Position numbers and translations under genes: made by a program. From contig NC_013720.1 of NCBI RefSeq assembly GCF_000025185.1, positions 4,402,001 through 4,466,000 of the forward strand: a DNA stretch of 64,000 nt, read 5' to 3'. Positions 16,289 to 23,990 of this stretch are shown in pieces; within the stretch, counting starts at the first letter, position 1, and each line of letters starts with the position of its first letter. A model generated the notes under the pieces. That model was not told where the DNA came from. It made no database searches and saw only the letters and a list, made by a program, of their open reading frames with translations. The stretch is from Pirellula staleyi DSM 6068. GTDB lineage: Bacteria > Planctomycetota > Planctomycetia > Pirellulales > Pirellulaceae.

Positions 16289-17113
16289 TCAGCCCTGCCA
16301 ACTGCGGCAAGGCTTTTGAAACGGACAGTTGGGGCAGTTCATTGGCGATGGAATGGGGTAGACGATCCCGCGCCGCATCGCTTGCCAAACCTGCCAAAAA
16401 ATGGATCGAGTCCGCTTAATCCGCGCCGAGTCGATGCTGATCTTGCGCATTTCGACGACAGGCGACTTCGACTTCGTTACCACCAGGAATTGCAGCCGAA
16501 TTGGCTTGCCGGGCATTAGCTCCTTAGCGAGCTCGGAATAGAGCATTAGCTGTCCGCCGCTGTCGTGTGCCTGATGCTGGCTCCATCGGCTTTTCGCAGT
16601 TTTAAGATCCGTCACTACCAGTTCACTGCCCTCGTCGAGTATCAAGTCGACACGAGCAAGTAGTTCGGGGCACCCCTCTACGATTCGACCGCGCAGTTCT
16701 TCTTCTACCCCAACGATTTGGCCGTTCGGGTTTGCCAAAGGACTTGCTCGGAAGGCAGACAGTACACGTTCGGCGAGATCGCTAAGTGAGTTGATGTCTT
16801 CGTCTTTGCCGAACTTGATGCTGGCAAGATCGCGTTCCAGCCACGCCGCATGATAGGCGGAAAGCAGTGTATCCAAGGCCGGAGCTGGATTACCTGACAA
16901 GAGTTCGTAGTAATGTAGTTCGGCAGCTTGGTGGATCGCGCTGCCAAAGACCAAGCTGGACGATACGAAGGCCTCTGGAAGACCGTGGACATACCGAAAA
17001 CACCAGCGCAGTGGACAAGCCTGATACGTCGATATCGCTGACCACGAGATGTAATTTCTGCCCGTCAGTTTCTCAGCTACTTCGTTGGGGTCGACGTCGA
17101 GCTCAAGACTCAT
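16289..17113 (-). CDS. RecB/Cas4-like PD-(D/E)XK nuclease with cysteine cluster
   Basis: The 274-residue protein has the RecB-family nuclease order. SWSAISTYQACPLRWCFRY is the N-terminal Cys-containing helix, VFGSAIHQAAELHY carries the His, LLARVDLILDEGSELVVTDLKTAKS the catalytic Asp and D-x-K, and GGQLMLYSELA the QxxxY motif. The C-terminus ends CPNCPFQKPC. With the N-terminal Cys residues this makes a four-cysteine set like the iron-sulfur cluster in Cas4, AddB and related nucleases. It probably processes DNA ends in recombination or replication of the element. The start overlaps the preceding gene by four bases. Confidence 0.8.
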   Translation of the reverse strand: MSLELDVDPNEVAEKLTGRNYISWSAISTYQACPLRWCFRYVHGLPEAFVSSSLVFGSAIHQAAELHYYELLSGNPAPALDTLLSAYHAAWLERDLASIKFGKDEDINSLSDLAERVLSAFRASPLANPNGQIVGVEEELRGRIVEGCPELLARVDLILDEGSELVVTDLKTAKSRWSQHQAHDSGGQLMLYSELAKELMPGKPIRLQFLVVTKSKSPVVEMRKISIDSARIKRTRSIFWQVWQAMRRGIVYPIPSPMNCPNCPFQKPCRSWQG

Positions 17114-17565
17114 CGTCCCCCTCCGCTGTCGCTGGTCTGAGGCTTAAACGCATCAATCAGTTCCGAAGCCTCCGTGATCGATAGTTCGTCGGCCCGTTTG
17201 ACACCGTAGCGAGCAGCAACTTCTGATGCTAAGTCGATCGCTTGGCGAGTTGCGATACCGTGGAGCGCGCGAACCTGGCTGGCTGTTGCGCTCCGTCGCT
17301 TTGCTGGATGTTGATGACGGCCGCTACCATGTCCGTTGCCATTAGCGTGGCCGTTGGTCGCCGGAGGTGCCGCTTCGCCTTTCAGCTCCTCCTCAACGGC
17401 TTCTTTCGCGAGCCGAAACAAATAGCGAATCTTCTCGCGCAGTTGGTCCGGTTCCCGGACGAGGCTCGACTCCAGTTCGACCTCCAAGTTTACGCTCGCT
17501 CCTCGCGAGCCATAGTTCGCTTCACCGACTTTGCGGTTAAGGCCGACATTCATCGTAAGTGGCAT
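17110..17565 (-). CDS. Probable recombination/ssDNA accessory protein
   Basis: The 151-residue protein has a beta-rich N-terminus (NVGLNRKVGEANYGSRGASVNLEVELESS), a Gly/His/Asn-rich linker, and a helical C-terminal domain (ASQVRALHGIATRQAIDLASEVAARYG ... ITEASELIDAFK). The C-terminal domain resembles the small helical module found at the end of phage recombination proteins and ssDNA-binding partners, the 'T..Q...I..LA...G......ls..EAS.LI..L' pattern. It overlaps the RecB-like nuclease start, which suggests joint production and a nuclease-annealing type pair. GGAG precedes the start. The function is an inference from pattern and context. Confidence 0.5.
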   Translation of the reverse strand: MPLTMNVGLNRKVGEANYGSRGASVNLEVELESSLVREPDQLREKIRYLFRLAKEAVEEELKGEAAPPATNGHANGNGHGSGRHQHPAKRRSATASQVRALHGIATRQAIDLASEVAARYGVKRADELSITEASELIDAFKPQTSDSGGGR

Positions 17566-17630
17566 GATCTGCTCCGACTTGAAATGGACAACAATAGATC
17601 GAAACGGTGGAGTCGCTTGGCCACCGTTTG

Positions 17631-19079
17631 CTACGCAACATGCTGCAACTGTTTGAGCGAAGCTAGCGCCGACTTGAGTGACTTCTGGCTGCGCTTTTCG
17701 ACGTTGATCTGCCGAATCAGATCCTTGACTGCATCAAGCGTTGATCGCAGTTGGTCTCGCACGACGACAGCCTGCTCGTAAGCTCCACCTGGCCTTTTCG
17801 GCGATGTCGCGGAGCAATGGCGATTGGGCGAGTGCTTCGCAGCGACTCGCGGCTCATTCGTAGGTGGAGCTGAAGAAGCCTGTTGCGCGGCTGGTCTGGA
17901 AGCAATTCGATTCACCGCAATTGCACTTCGAGTAAGTGAGCTAGGTTGACGGTGGCCGGAGCTAAGCGGCGACTCGATGCGAAGGCAATCGGTGGTCGGC
18001 TTGATCGCCTCTTTGGGATCGAGAACCATCCACAAAAAGACGCGGGAACCGTCACGGGCCACAGCAGGCGACGTGTTGTCGGGCAGTTCGATCTCTGTAA
18101 ATCCCAATCGCGCCGCTCGCGCCAAGTACTGGCGATCTGTGCAAACGAGCAGATCGTCGCCTCGCTTACTGGAGTTGCGCAGAACCATCTCGGTGGGGCG
18201 AAGAGTGTCAGGAGCTGAGGCTCGGAGAACGACGTGTCCATTGACGTCGAGCGTCAATTCACGATTCGTTGTGCCGCTCGGGAGTCGATGGAGATTTTCG
18301 GTCAGGAACTTCGCATCGGTAGAACCGAGCTGTAGCGTCGCCTTACTGTGGCCAGGCGCGGGAACAGTTCTGTCCACATCGGGGTAGCGTCCTTCGACGA
18401 CAGGCAGCCAATACGACCAGGGGCCGATCTGGAACACGACCATCTTGTCGCCGCTCTTGCCGACTCGCACCGGCTGATCAGCGGGGAGATGCTTGCTGGC
18501 GAAGAGCTTCGTTTGGCAGAGTAGCAAATCCTCGTCAAATCCAAACGTGAAGCCGGATTGCTTCAGGAGTTGTCGGCCATCGGTGGCGGCAATCACCCCT
18601 TCGCGGCCGCGCACCTGGATGCTTGCGAGTGCGTAGCGACTGCTTTCGGCATCGGTAGTTTCGTATGCTTCGCGCAGTGCAGTCAGAAGCGCGGGCGGAT
18701 TCTCGCTGAAGGTCTCCGGCAGAGTTGGGAACGGTGGAGCATCCGCACTGGATTCAGGAGCATCGTACTCCAGATCGCGCACAATACCTCTGTCTTCCCA
18801 GTTCGCGCCGAGCACGCCGTCGCGGCGAGAGTCTAAATAGACCGGCTCAGGTTTCGATCCCTGAACGTCCTCCAGCACGTTAAACGGAACGAGTAAGTGC
18901 TGCTGCTCACGAGGCTGCGGATCGTGATATCGCAGAGCTTGATTGGCCCCTTGGACATCGATGAACAAGCCATCCTGTCCCGCGCGAAACGCAAGAGCGG
19001 GTATTGGGCCTCGGCCTGGAAACAACATTTTGACCATCGAGCGAAGTTGTTTGGCCAGCAGACGGGAAATTTGAATCAA
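17631..19079 (-). CDS. Sliding-clamp (DnaN)-like protein
   Basis: No enzyme motif is present, but two blocks recall the bacterial beta clamp. SIQVRGREGVIAATDGRQLL matches the 'g.l.l.ATDGrrLa' strand, and YWLPVVEGRYPDVDRTVP matches the 'liEGrfPdy..viP' segment, in the right order and spacing (about residues 150-270 from the chosen start). A low-complexity linker and a C-terminal helix rich in Leu, Lys and Gln follow. I start at TTG 19079, eight bases after AAGGAG. An upstream in-frame ATG at 19289 would overlap the previous small gene and adds a non-conserved leader. An element-encoded clamp would fit the nearby nuclease and AAA genes. Confidence 0.5.
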   Translation of the reverse strand: MIQISRLLAKQLRSMVKMLFPGRGPIPALAFRAGQDGLFIDVQGANQALRYHDPQPREQQHLLVPFNVLEDVQGSKPEPVYLDSRRDGVLGANWEDRGIVRDLEYDAPESSADAPPFPTLPETFSENPPALLTALREAYETTDAESSRYALASIQVRGREGVIAATDGRQLLKQSGFTFGFDEDLLLCQTKLFASKHLPADQPVRVGKSGDKMVVFQIGPWSYWLPVVEGRYPDVDRTVPAPGHSKATLQLGSTDAKFLTENLHRLPSGTTNRELTLDVNGHVVLRASAPDTLRPTEMVLRNSSKRGDDLLVCTDRQYLARAARLGFTEIELPDNTSPAVARDGSRVFLWMVLDPKEAIKPTTDCLRIESPLSSGHRQPSSLTRSAIAVNRIASRPAAQQASSAPPTNEPRVAAKHSPNRHCSATSPKRPGGAYEQAVVVRDQLRSTLDAVKDLIRQINVEKRSQKSLKSALASLKQLQHVA

Positions 19080-19167
19080 GGCTAGGACTCCTTGGTGATT
19101 GCAGAAGATCGAAAAGGGGGCAGCAGCCCGATTGCTGCCGCCGTGAAAAAGCCAGCACACAGCGTCG

Positions 19168-19359
19168 TTAGGCCGCGTAGTTTCCTCGCGCCAGATCGAG
19201 CATGTCCCAATCCACCGTATTGGGATCAAGGTTTTCTTCTTCCTGCTCGATCGGAAAGACTTGCAGTGGCGAAATGATGCTGAATCCACGACGACTGACA
19301 GTACGGACCGATTCGCCGGTGGCTTCCGCCACAGCTTGGTTTAGTTCTGCTTGGGTCAT
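19168..19359 (-). CDS. Small acidic protein of unknown function
   Basis: The 63-residue protein starts MTQAELNQAVAEATGES and continues RTVSRRGFSIISP, then an acidic tail (EQEEENLDPNTVDWDMLD). The start at 19359 follows AGGAG at good distance; the longer frame from 19446 lacks one. The first part reads like a short helix-turn-helix (AELNQAVAEATGESVRTVSRRGF) and could bind DNA or RNA. It lies between the 81-residue gene and the clamp-like gene in the same direction, so it is part of the operon. Confidence 0.55.
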   Translation of the reverse strand: MTQAELNQAVAEATGESVRTVSRRGFSIISPLQVFPIEQEEENLDPNTVDWDMLDLARGNYAA

Positions 19360-19472
19360 GTAAAATCTCCTCAAACAAGTAGTGACAAACAAAAAAGGCT
19401 CGCCAGCGCACGCGCGCAGAACGAGCCCGACAAATGGCTTGAGCAAAATTCAAAAGAGAAGCGCAGCGAGCG

Positions 19473-19718
19473 CTAGACAGCTGGTGTAAGCCAATGCTCT
19501 GCCAGCCAGGCCACCTCGGCCGCTAAGGCGTCGCTGCGAGATTCAAACGGCCCTAGAGTAGGACCGGAAACCGGTGACAGATCGCAGAGCCAGCGTCCCT
19601 GCGAATCGGGCTCGACGTGCGATCCTCGGCGAATGGTGAGTAGTCCGAACTGCGCGAGGTCAATCGCTTCGCTGTAGATGCAGCGCAGGTCGCCGCTGGG
19701 TTCAATGACTAGCTCCAT
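19473..19718 (-). CDS. Small conserved-looking protein of unknown function
   Basis: The 81-residue protein is acidic, has a beta-rich first half (MELVIEPSGDLRCIYSEAIDL; GLLTIRRGSHVEP) and a helical end (SRSDALAAEVAWLAEHWL). The layout looks like a tiny complete domain of the type seen in planctomycete phage-like clusters. It starts eight bases after the stop of the 314-residue gene, so it is translated with it. No function can be assigned. Confidence 0.55.
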   Translation of the reverse strand: MELVIEPSGDLRCIYSEAIDLAQFGLLTIRRGSHVEPDSQGRWLCDLSPVSGPTLGPFESRSDALAAEVAWLAEHWLTPAV

Positions 19719-19726
19719 GGGGATAG

Positions 19727-20671
19727 TCAGCCCTTTCCCCGGCGCAGAATGTTACGGCGAGGCTTATCGACCAGCAGGCCGTCAAGCGTTGCTTGAACGG
19801 TCGAGAGCTGTGTGGCGATTTCTTGCCGGAGCGCGGCATCGTCGCGCAGTTGCTGTGGCTGGACTCCCGAAACGATGCTGCGGGCATCGGACACTAGCGA
19901 GTCGAGCTGTTCATTGGATCGTACATTGAGTTGCCGGAAGCGCTCGAAGAACTCACGCAGGTTCTCGATGGCCGAGTCGCGGAAGATTTTTGGCTTGCCG
20001 TCGTCGCCACCGCTAAGCCGCTCCGTGAGATGCGAAACGAGCTTCGCCAGTTCTTCTGTGAACGCTTGTTCGGCAAGCTGAACCGCTTCATCGAATCGCG
20101 CAGCAACACGGGCGGCTTCGCGCTCGTAAAGCTGCGGCGCGAGCCGATGGAGATAGTTGGGCGGTTCCACGGACGGAAAATCCCAACTCACGTCGAACCA
20201 ACCACGCAGCGTCGCCGGATAATCACTCGCGTTGTAGAGCGACCCGAGCCTGCGACGGGCGGCCGACTTCAATTCGTCGTACCGAGTTTCAAGTTGCCGC
20301 ACCGATTCTTCCAGCTCCTGCCGGAAGGTCGTGAGCTGCAGCGAGAACCCTTCGATCATGACTTGGCGAATCAGGCGAATCCCCGGCTCGGGAAACGGGA
20401 GCGAGACATTCCGCCAGTACGCAAGAATCTGGGTTCGTACACTCGTGACCGCTTTGAAACTGGGATGGGACGTATCGAGCAGCTTCTTCCCGGCTGACAG
20501 ATAGGTTCGCTCGGCCCCGAAGGTCTCGGCCGCTTGCGACTTTTGTTCGGCGCTGAGGGTCTTACGGACTCCAAGCCAGGTGAACATGACGCGGACGGCT
20601 GCCGTCGTGGCGCGCAGTCGCTCCACCGAATCGCTGGCCGCATTAGAAAGATCGTCTAATAGTGTGGGCAT
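19727..20671 (-). CDS. Helical protein, possibly DUF3150-like
   Basis: The 314-residue protein is mostly alpha-helical. The first 90 residues (VMFTWLGVRKTLSAEQKSQ, ERTYLSAGKKLLDTSHPSFK, LPFPEPGIRLI) recall DUF3150, a family found in phages and mobile elements near CobS-like AAA ATPases. The middle has coiled-coil-forming stretches (FRQELEESVRQLETRYDELK; EQAFTEELAKLVSHLTERL). AAGGA lies seven bases before the ATG. Position next to an AAA ATPase gene agrees with the DUF3150 idea, but the match is by eye. It could be an adaptor for the Ycf46-like ATPase. Confidence 0.5.
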   Translation of the reverse strand: MPTLLDDLSNAASDSVERLRATTAAVRVMFTWLGVRKTLSAEQKSQAAETFGAERTYLSAGKKLLDTSHPSFKAVTSVRTQILAYWRNVSLPFPEPGIRLIRQVMIEGFSLQLTTFRQELEESVRQLETRYDELKSAARRRLGSLYNASDYPATLRGWFDVSWDFPSVEPPNYLHRLAPQLYEREAARVAARFDEAVQLAEQAFTEELAKLVSHLTERLSGGDDGKPKIFRDSAIENLREFFERFRQLNVRSNEQLDSLVSDARSIVSGVQPQQLRDDAALRQEIATQLSTVQATLDGLLVDKPRRNILRRGKG

Positions 20672-20716
20672 GAAGATTCCTTGGAATTTGGTTAAGAGTT
20701 AGGGGGCGATGGAGAG

Positions 20717-21280
20717 CTACGCCGCGCGGCGAAGGCCAAGCGACTTGCCGATTTCAAACGCTGGTAACGGTGATGGCCTGACAGGGATGATCCGCTGGAA
20801 CCGCTGCATCACCTCGTCGCATTGTTGCCGTAGCTGTCGTCGCGGCCCGCGATACAACTGCCTGCGAAACGCAGTGAGTGTTTCGGCGAACTCCCAGACT
20901 GGCAGTGCGGCTGTCACCAGTTCGCCATCGTGCAGTGGCAATGAACACTCGCCGATTTCAGGGCGATACACGGTGAGTGTCTCACCGCCGTCAAACCCGG
21001 CTTCGGTTTGGAGATCAAACGGGATTCGTCGCTTGCGGAGGAACGCTTCGAGCGGCTCCATCCGCCCATGACGGGCCTCTGCATCCAACAGACGCAGTAC
21101 ACTTTCGCCGTCAATTGTTTGCCGCGCGGCGAGTAGATCGTCCGCCGACTGTGGCAAGAATGGCTCATCGCCCCAATCGAGGGCGACTCGCTGCAAGCGA
21201 ATCGTTGAACACAGACTTGGCACGATCGCCCGTGAAAGGCAGCCGCCGATGGTGATTTGAGCGGCGCGAAAATCCGACAT
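20717..21280 (-). CDS. Protein of unknown function in the AAA operon
   Basis: The 187-residue protein starts at ATG 21280 (MSDFRAAQITIGG) after CAGGAG. The first part is beta-rich, the middle helical (DGESVLRLLDAEARHGRMEPLEAFLRKRRIPF), and the end basic (FRRQLYRGPRRQLRQQCDEVMQRFQ). No motif is recognised. It sits 83 bases after the AAA ATPase gene and 45 before the helical gene, all in the same direction, so it is probably a dedicated partner in that complex. Confidence 0.6.
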   Translation of the reverse strand: MSDFRAAQITIGGCLSRAIVPSLCSTIRLQRVALDWGDEPFLPQSADDLLAARQTIDGESVLRLLDAEARHGRMEPLEAFLRKRRIPFDLQTEAGFDGGETLTVYRPEIGECSLPLHDGELVTAALPVWEFAETLTAFRRQLYRGPRRQLRQQCDEVMQRFQRIIPVRPSPLPAFEIGKSLGLRRAA

Positions 21281-21363
21281 CGGACATCTCCTGAAATATG
21301 AAAAAGTTTGTTGGGAATGCGCATCCACTACGCAGCGGACGCGCTGTAGCAACACAAGTTCCC

Positions 21364-22854
21364 TTAGTTCTGCGACGGATCACGCGAGACTTTGCGGCGA
21401 GCCTTGGTCTCCGCCGCGCACCGGTAGATCCCAGGTTGGTCGGCACTGAGGCAGCGCCCCGATGCCCACGCGCGCAACTTGCTGACCGATTCGGCGGCAG
21501 TGACGGCGACTGGCACGACGTTCTGTGCAGCCTGAATCAGCGGCAGGTCGAGAATTGAGGCCAGACGACAGCAAGCTCGAATCTCAGCGCCTGTCCAACC
21601 TTCGTCAGGAGGGAGTCGTTGGCGAGCATCGAGGTCAAACTGATGGAGGTACAGTCGCCAAATCGCTTGACGCTCCTCCTCACCTGGCAAGTTCAAAAAG
21701 AAGACACCGTCGAAACGCTCAGCTCGCGAGAACTCGGGAGGTAGCCGCGAAATGTCGTTGCACGTGGCAACTAAGTAGACATCACTGGTGTGATCGTTCA
21801 TCCAAGTGAGCAGCGAACCGAACAGCCTTGCCGAGACACCGCTATCACCGCTGCTTCCAACACCCGAGAGACTCTTTTCAATCTCATCTGCAAACAGGAT
21901 GCAGGGGGACATGGCGTCGGCAATCTTGAGCGCCTGCCGAATATTGGATTCCGACTGACCGACGAGGCTCCCCATCAGTGCGCCGATATCGAGCGTAAGT
22001 GTTGGCCTGCCAGTTTCGTGCCCCAACGCTTTGGCAAATGCGCTCTTCCCTGTGCCAGGTACACCCAGCAGCAGCACACCGCGCGGACGCTTGTGAGGCT
22101 GTCGCTGTGAAGTGTGCAGCAACGATCGCTTGCAAAATGCTTTCAGTGCTTGGAGTCCTCCCAAGCTCTGAAAGTCCTGCTCACTTCGATGCAATTGCAG
22201 CAGACCACTTTTCTTTAGCTGTTGCGATTTGAGTTCCCAAAGTGGTTGGGGTTCGATCCTTCCGTGTCGAACAAGTGAGAGGCTAAATGCGTTCTCAGCT
22301 TCGTGTCGCGTAAGGCCTACCGCCGCATCCAGAACGCGATCGAGCCCCGCTCCCGAAGGAAGCTCTCCCTCTTCTGTCGCTACTTCCTGGGCAATCGACC
22401 GTAGCTGCTCGCGTGACGGCAGCTCATGCTCCATCACCACGAATAACTTTTCGAGCTCCACCGGAATCTGAACGATCGGCGCGAGAATCACCAATATGGT
22501 TCGATTCTGTTTACCGGCCACGATCTGACGAGCGAGTGCCTGAACAATCTCTGCGCTCTGCAGGAATCGGTGGAAATTCTGAAGCACGAGAATCGCAGTG
22601 CCATCGGGGGTCGCCAGACCGTTGATTGATCGGATTGCCGCGAGTGGATCTTGGCCACCGCTTTCCGTGGGGGACGATTGTGCTGCGATCACCAATCCCG
22701 ATTCGATGTCCCAAGTGGCCATGTGCCATGCAGGTTGTTGCTGCTCACACATCTGGCGGATTTCAGTGAGAGCGTCGGAATGTTCGTGGGATTCAATCCA
22801 TAGTCCGCTGAAAGCAGCGGCAATGTGTTCTTGCAGTTGGGTAGCTAAGGACAT
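21364..22854 (-). CDS. Ycf46-like AAA+ ATPase
   Basis: The 496-residue protein (from ATG 22854) has an inactive-looking N-terminal P-loop-like half (residues 1-210) and a C-terminal AAA module, the two-part layout of Ycf46. Walker A is LLGVPGTGKSAF (~263), Walker B CILFADEIEK (~316), sensor 1 VYLVATCNDISRLP, with arginine-finger region SRAERFDGVFFL and a lid domain. GGGAGG six bases upstream fixes the start; an earlier in-frame ATG at 23001 has no such site. Ycf46 proteins occur in cyanobacteria, plastids and scattered bacteria, together with DUF1257 and DUF2997 proteins, both of which are encoded just upstream here. The trio's function is unknown; an unfoldase or remodeller role is inferred. 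Confidence 0.8.
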   Translation of the reverse strand: MSLATQLQEHIAAAFSGLWIESHEHSDALTEIRQMCEQQQPAWHMATWDIESGLVIAAQSSPTESGGQDPLAAIRSINGLATPDGTAILVLQNFHRFLQSAEIVQALARQIVAGKQNRTILVILAPIVQIPVELEKLFVVMEHELPSREQLRSIAQEVATEEGELPSGAGLDRVLDAAVGLTRHEAENAFSLSLVRHGRIEPQPLWELKSQQLKKSGLLQLHRSEQDFQSLGGLQALKAFCKRSLLHTSQRQPHKRPRGVLLLGVPGTGKSAFAKALGHETGRPTLTLDIGALMGSLVGQSESNIRQALKIADAMSPCILFADEIEKSLSGVGSSGDSGVSARLFGSLLTWMNDHTSDVYLVATCNDISRLPPEFSRAERFDGVFFLNLPGEEERQAIWRLYLHQFDLDARQRLPPDEGWTGAEIRACCRLASILDLPLIQAAQNVVPVAVTAAESVSKLRAWASGRCLSADQPGIYRCAAETKARRKVSRDPSQN

Positions 22855-23088
22855 AGCACCTCCCTGGAAATTTGAATGTTGCGCGGCATCCAAAACGGTG
22901 AGCCGAAGAAGAAACCTTGCTGCAACGAGCAGTAGGTCTTTAGAAGTCACAGCGCGAAGGCGCATAGCCCTGCCCTGCGATCGAAATGTTTGGTTGGCCA
23001 AGACTGATTAGGAGCGACAGCGAGTATGGCCTGCTGCTGTATGTGATAGGAGTTGAGTTCTGCAGTGATCGCAGACGCGAGAAATCGA

Positions 23089-23286
23089 CTAACCGGCTCG
23101 CCCCTCGTGCGATTGTTGCTGTGTCGATGGAGTGTAGAACTCGCTGGTCAGCTTCTCGGATGTCACAGCTCCTAGCGCCTGCTCTAAGTAGGCCGACGCG
23201 GACTTGCATTCTTGACCGCCAATTCCTTTCGTGTGAATGGAAAGTTGACCACTCGTTGAAATAATCACTTCGATGATCTGGCTCAC
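23089..23286 (-). CDS. DUF2997 family small protein
   Basis: The 65-residue protein MSQIIEVIISTSGQLSIHTKGIGGQECKSASAYLEQALG has the DUF2997 pattern: short beta hairpin, GxxC near the middle, then a helix. In other bacteria DUF2997 genes lie beside DUF1257 and Ycf46 genes. Here it overlaps the DUF1257 stop by four bases, so the two are translationally coupled and probably form a complex. The 235 bases to the AAA gene hold no gene. Confidence 0.75.
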   Translation of the reverse strand: MSQIIEVIISTSGQLSIHTKGIGGQECKSASAYLEQALGAVTSEKLTSEFYTPSTQQQSHEGRAG

Positions 23287-23651
23287 GCTGCACCTCCCAC
23301 ATGGATGGTCAGTTTGATCTCGCCGCTGGGAAGTGTTTGCTCGGTGACGGAATGTCCGCGTTTACGAGCCTCGATCTTCGCTTTTTCAGCAGCGTAGGCT
23401 TGCAGAAACTTGTCGAGTTCAGCTTGCTCCCCCCAGCGCCCGCCATAGTTGTCAAAATCAACCCGCCCACTGCTGACATCAACGACAGCCGGATATTTCC
23501 AGCCTGGTAGCTGAACGATCAGTCCTGTTTTCGTCGTAGTAAATAGCTTCGCTGTGCCCTGCGTCGGTGCCGGAATTCTGATCCGCCGACAGGCAGCATC
23601 CACAGCCACTGGATCACGAACTTGCGTTTGAATCTGAACAATGTGTGACAT
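23283..23651 (-). CDS. DUF1257 (Ycf35-like) protein
   Basis: The 122-residue protein MSHIVQIQTQVRDPVAVDAACRRI matches DUF1257, whose plastid member is Ycf35. The family core continues with the single beta domain around LPGWKYPAVVDVSSGRVDFDNYGGRWG and a helix-rich end. AGGAGG lies eight bases before the ATG. It is co-encoded with DUF2997 and the Ycf46-like ATPase. No catalytic residues are evident, which suggests a substrate adaptor or structural subunit. Confidence 0.8.
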   Translation of the reverse strand: MSHIVQIQTQVRDPVAVDAACRRIRIPAPTQGTAKLFTTTKTGLIVQLPGWKYPAVVDVSSGRVDFDNYGGRWGEQAELDKFLQAYAAEKAKIEARKRGHSVTEQTLPSGEIKLTIHVGGAA

Positions 23652-23990
23652 GGGTTATGTCCTCCTAGCGGAAGGTAGATCGAATAGCTCGCAGCAGAAG
23701 GCAGGAGCATCGGGATGGCCAGATTGGCCACGAGTGAGCGTGAACTTTACAAATGCTCGCAAAGTTCACGCGTCGTGATGGATACACTCCACCACCAACT
23801 CTTTATGACGCAATTGATGCGGCTATTTAGGCTCGGCTTTGGCCTGTAGATGGACGCGCAATCTCGGTAGCAATCGCGTCGAACTTGGGCGAAAACAAGA
23901 AGGCCCCGCAGGGGCATATTCCTTCGGCGAATAGCAAGCTGGTAAAGCGATGCTCTGCAGAATTGGCTCGAATGAAAGTGGCTCCGTCAG
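23652..23990. other. Gap inside the operon without a gene
   Basis: Between the DnaJ-protease gene and DUF1257. Only the AGGAGG of the DUF1257 gene (just right of 23651) and a short direct repeat of AAAGTTCACGCGTC/GTGAACTTTAC type near 23729-23775 (forming an inverted repeat AACTTTAC...AAAGTTCACG) are visible. An internal promoter for the downstream genes may lie here. Confidence 0.4.
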
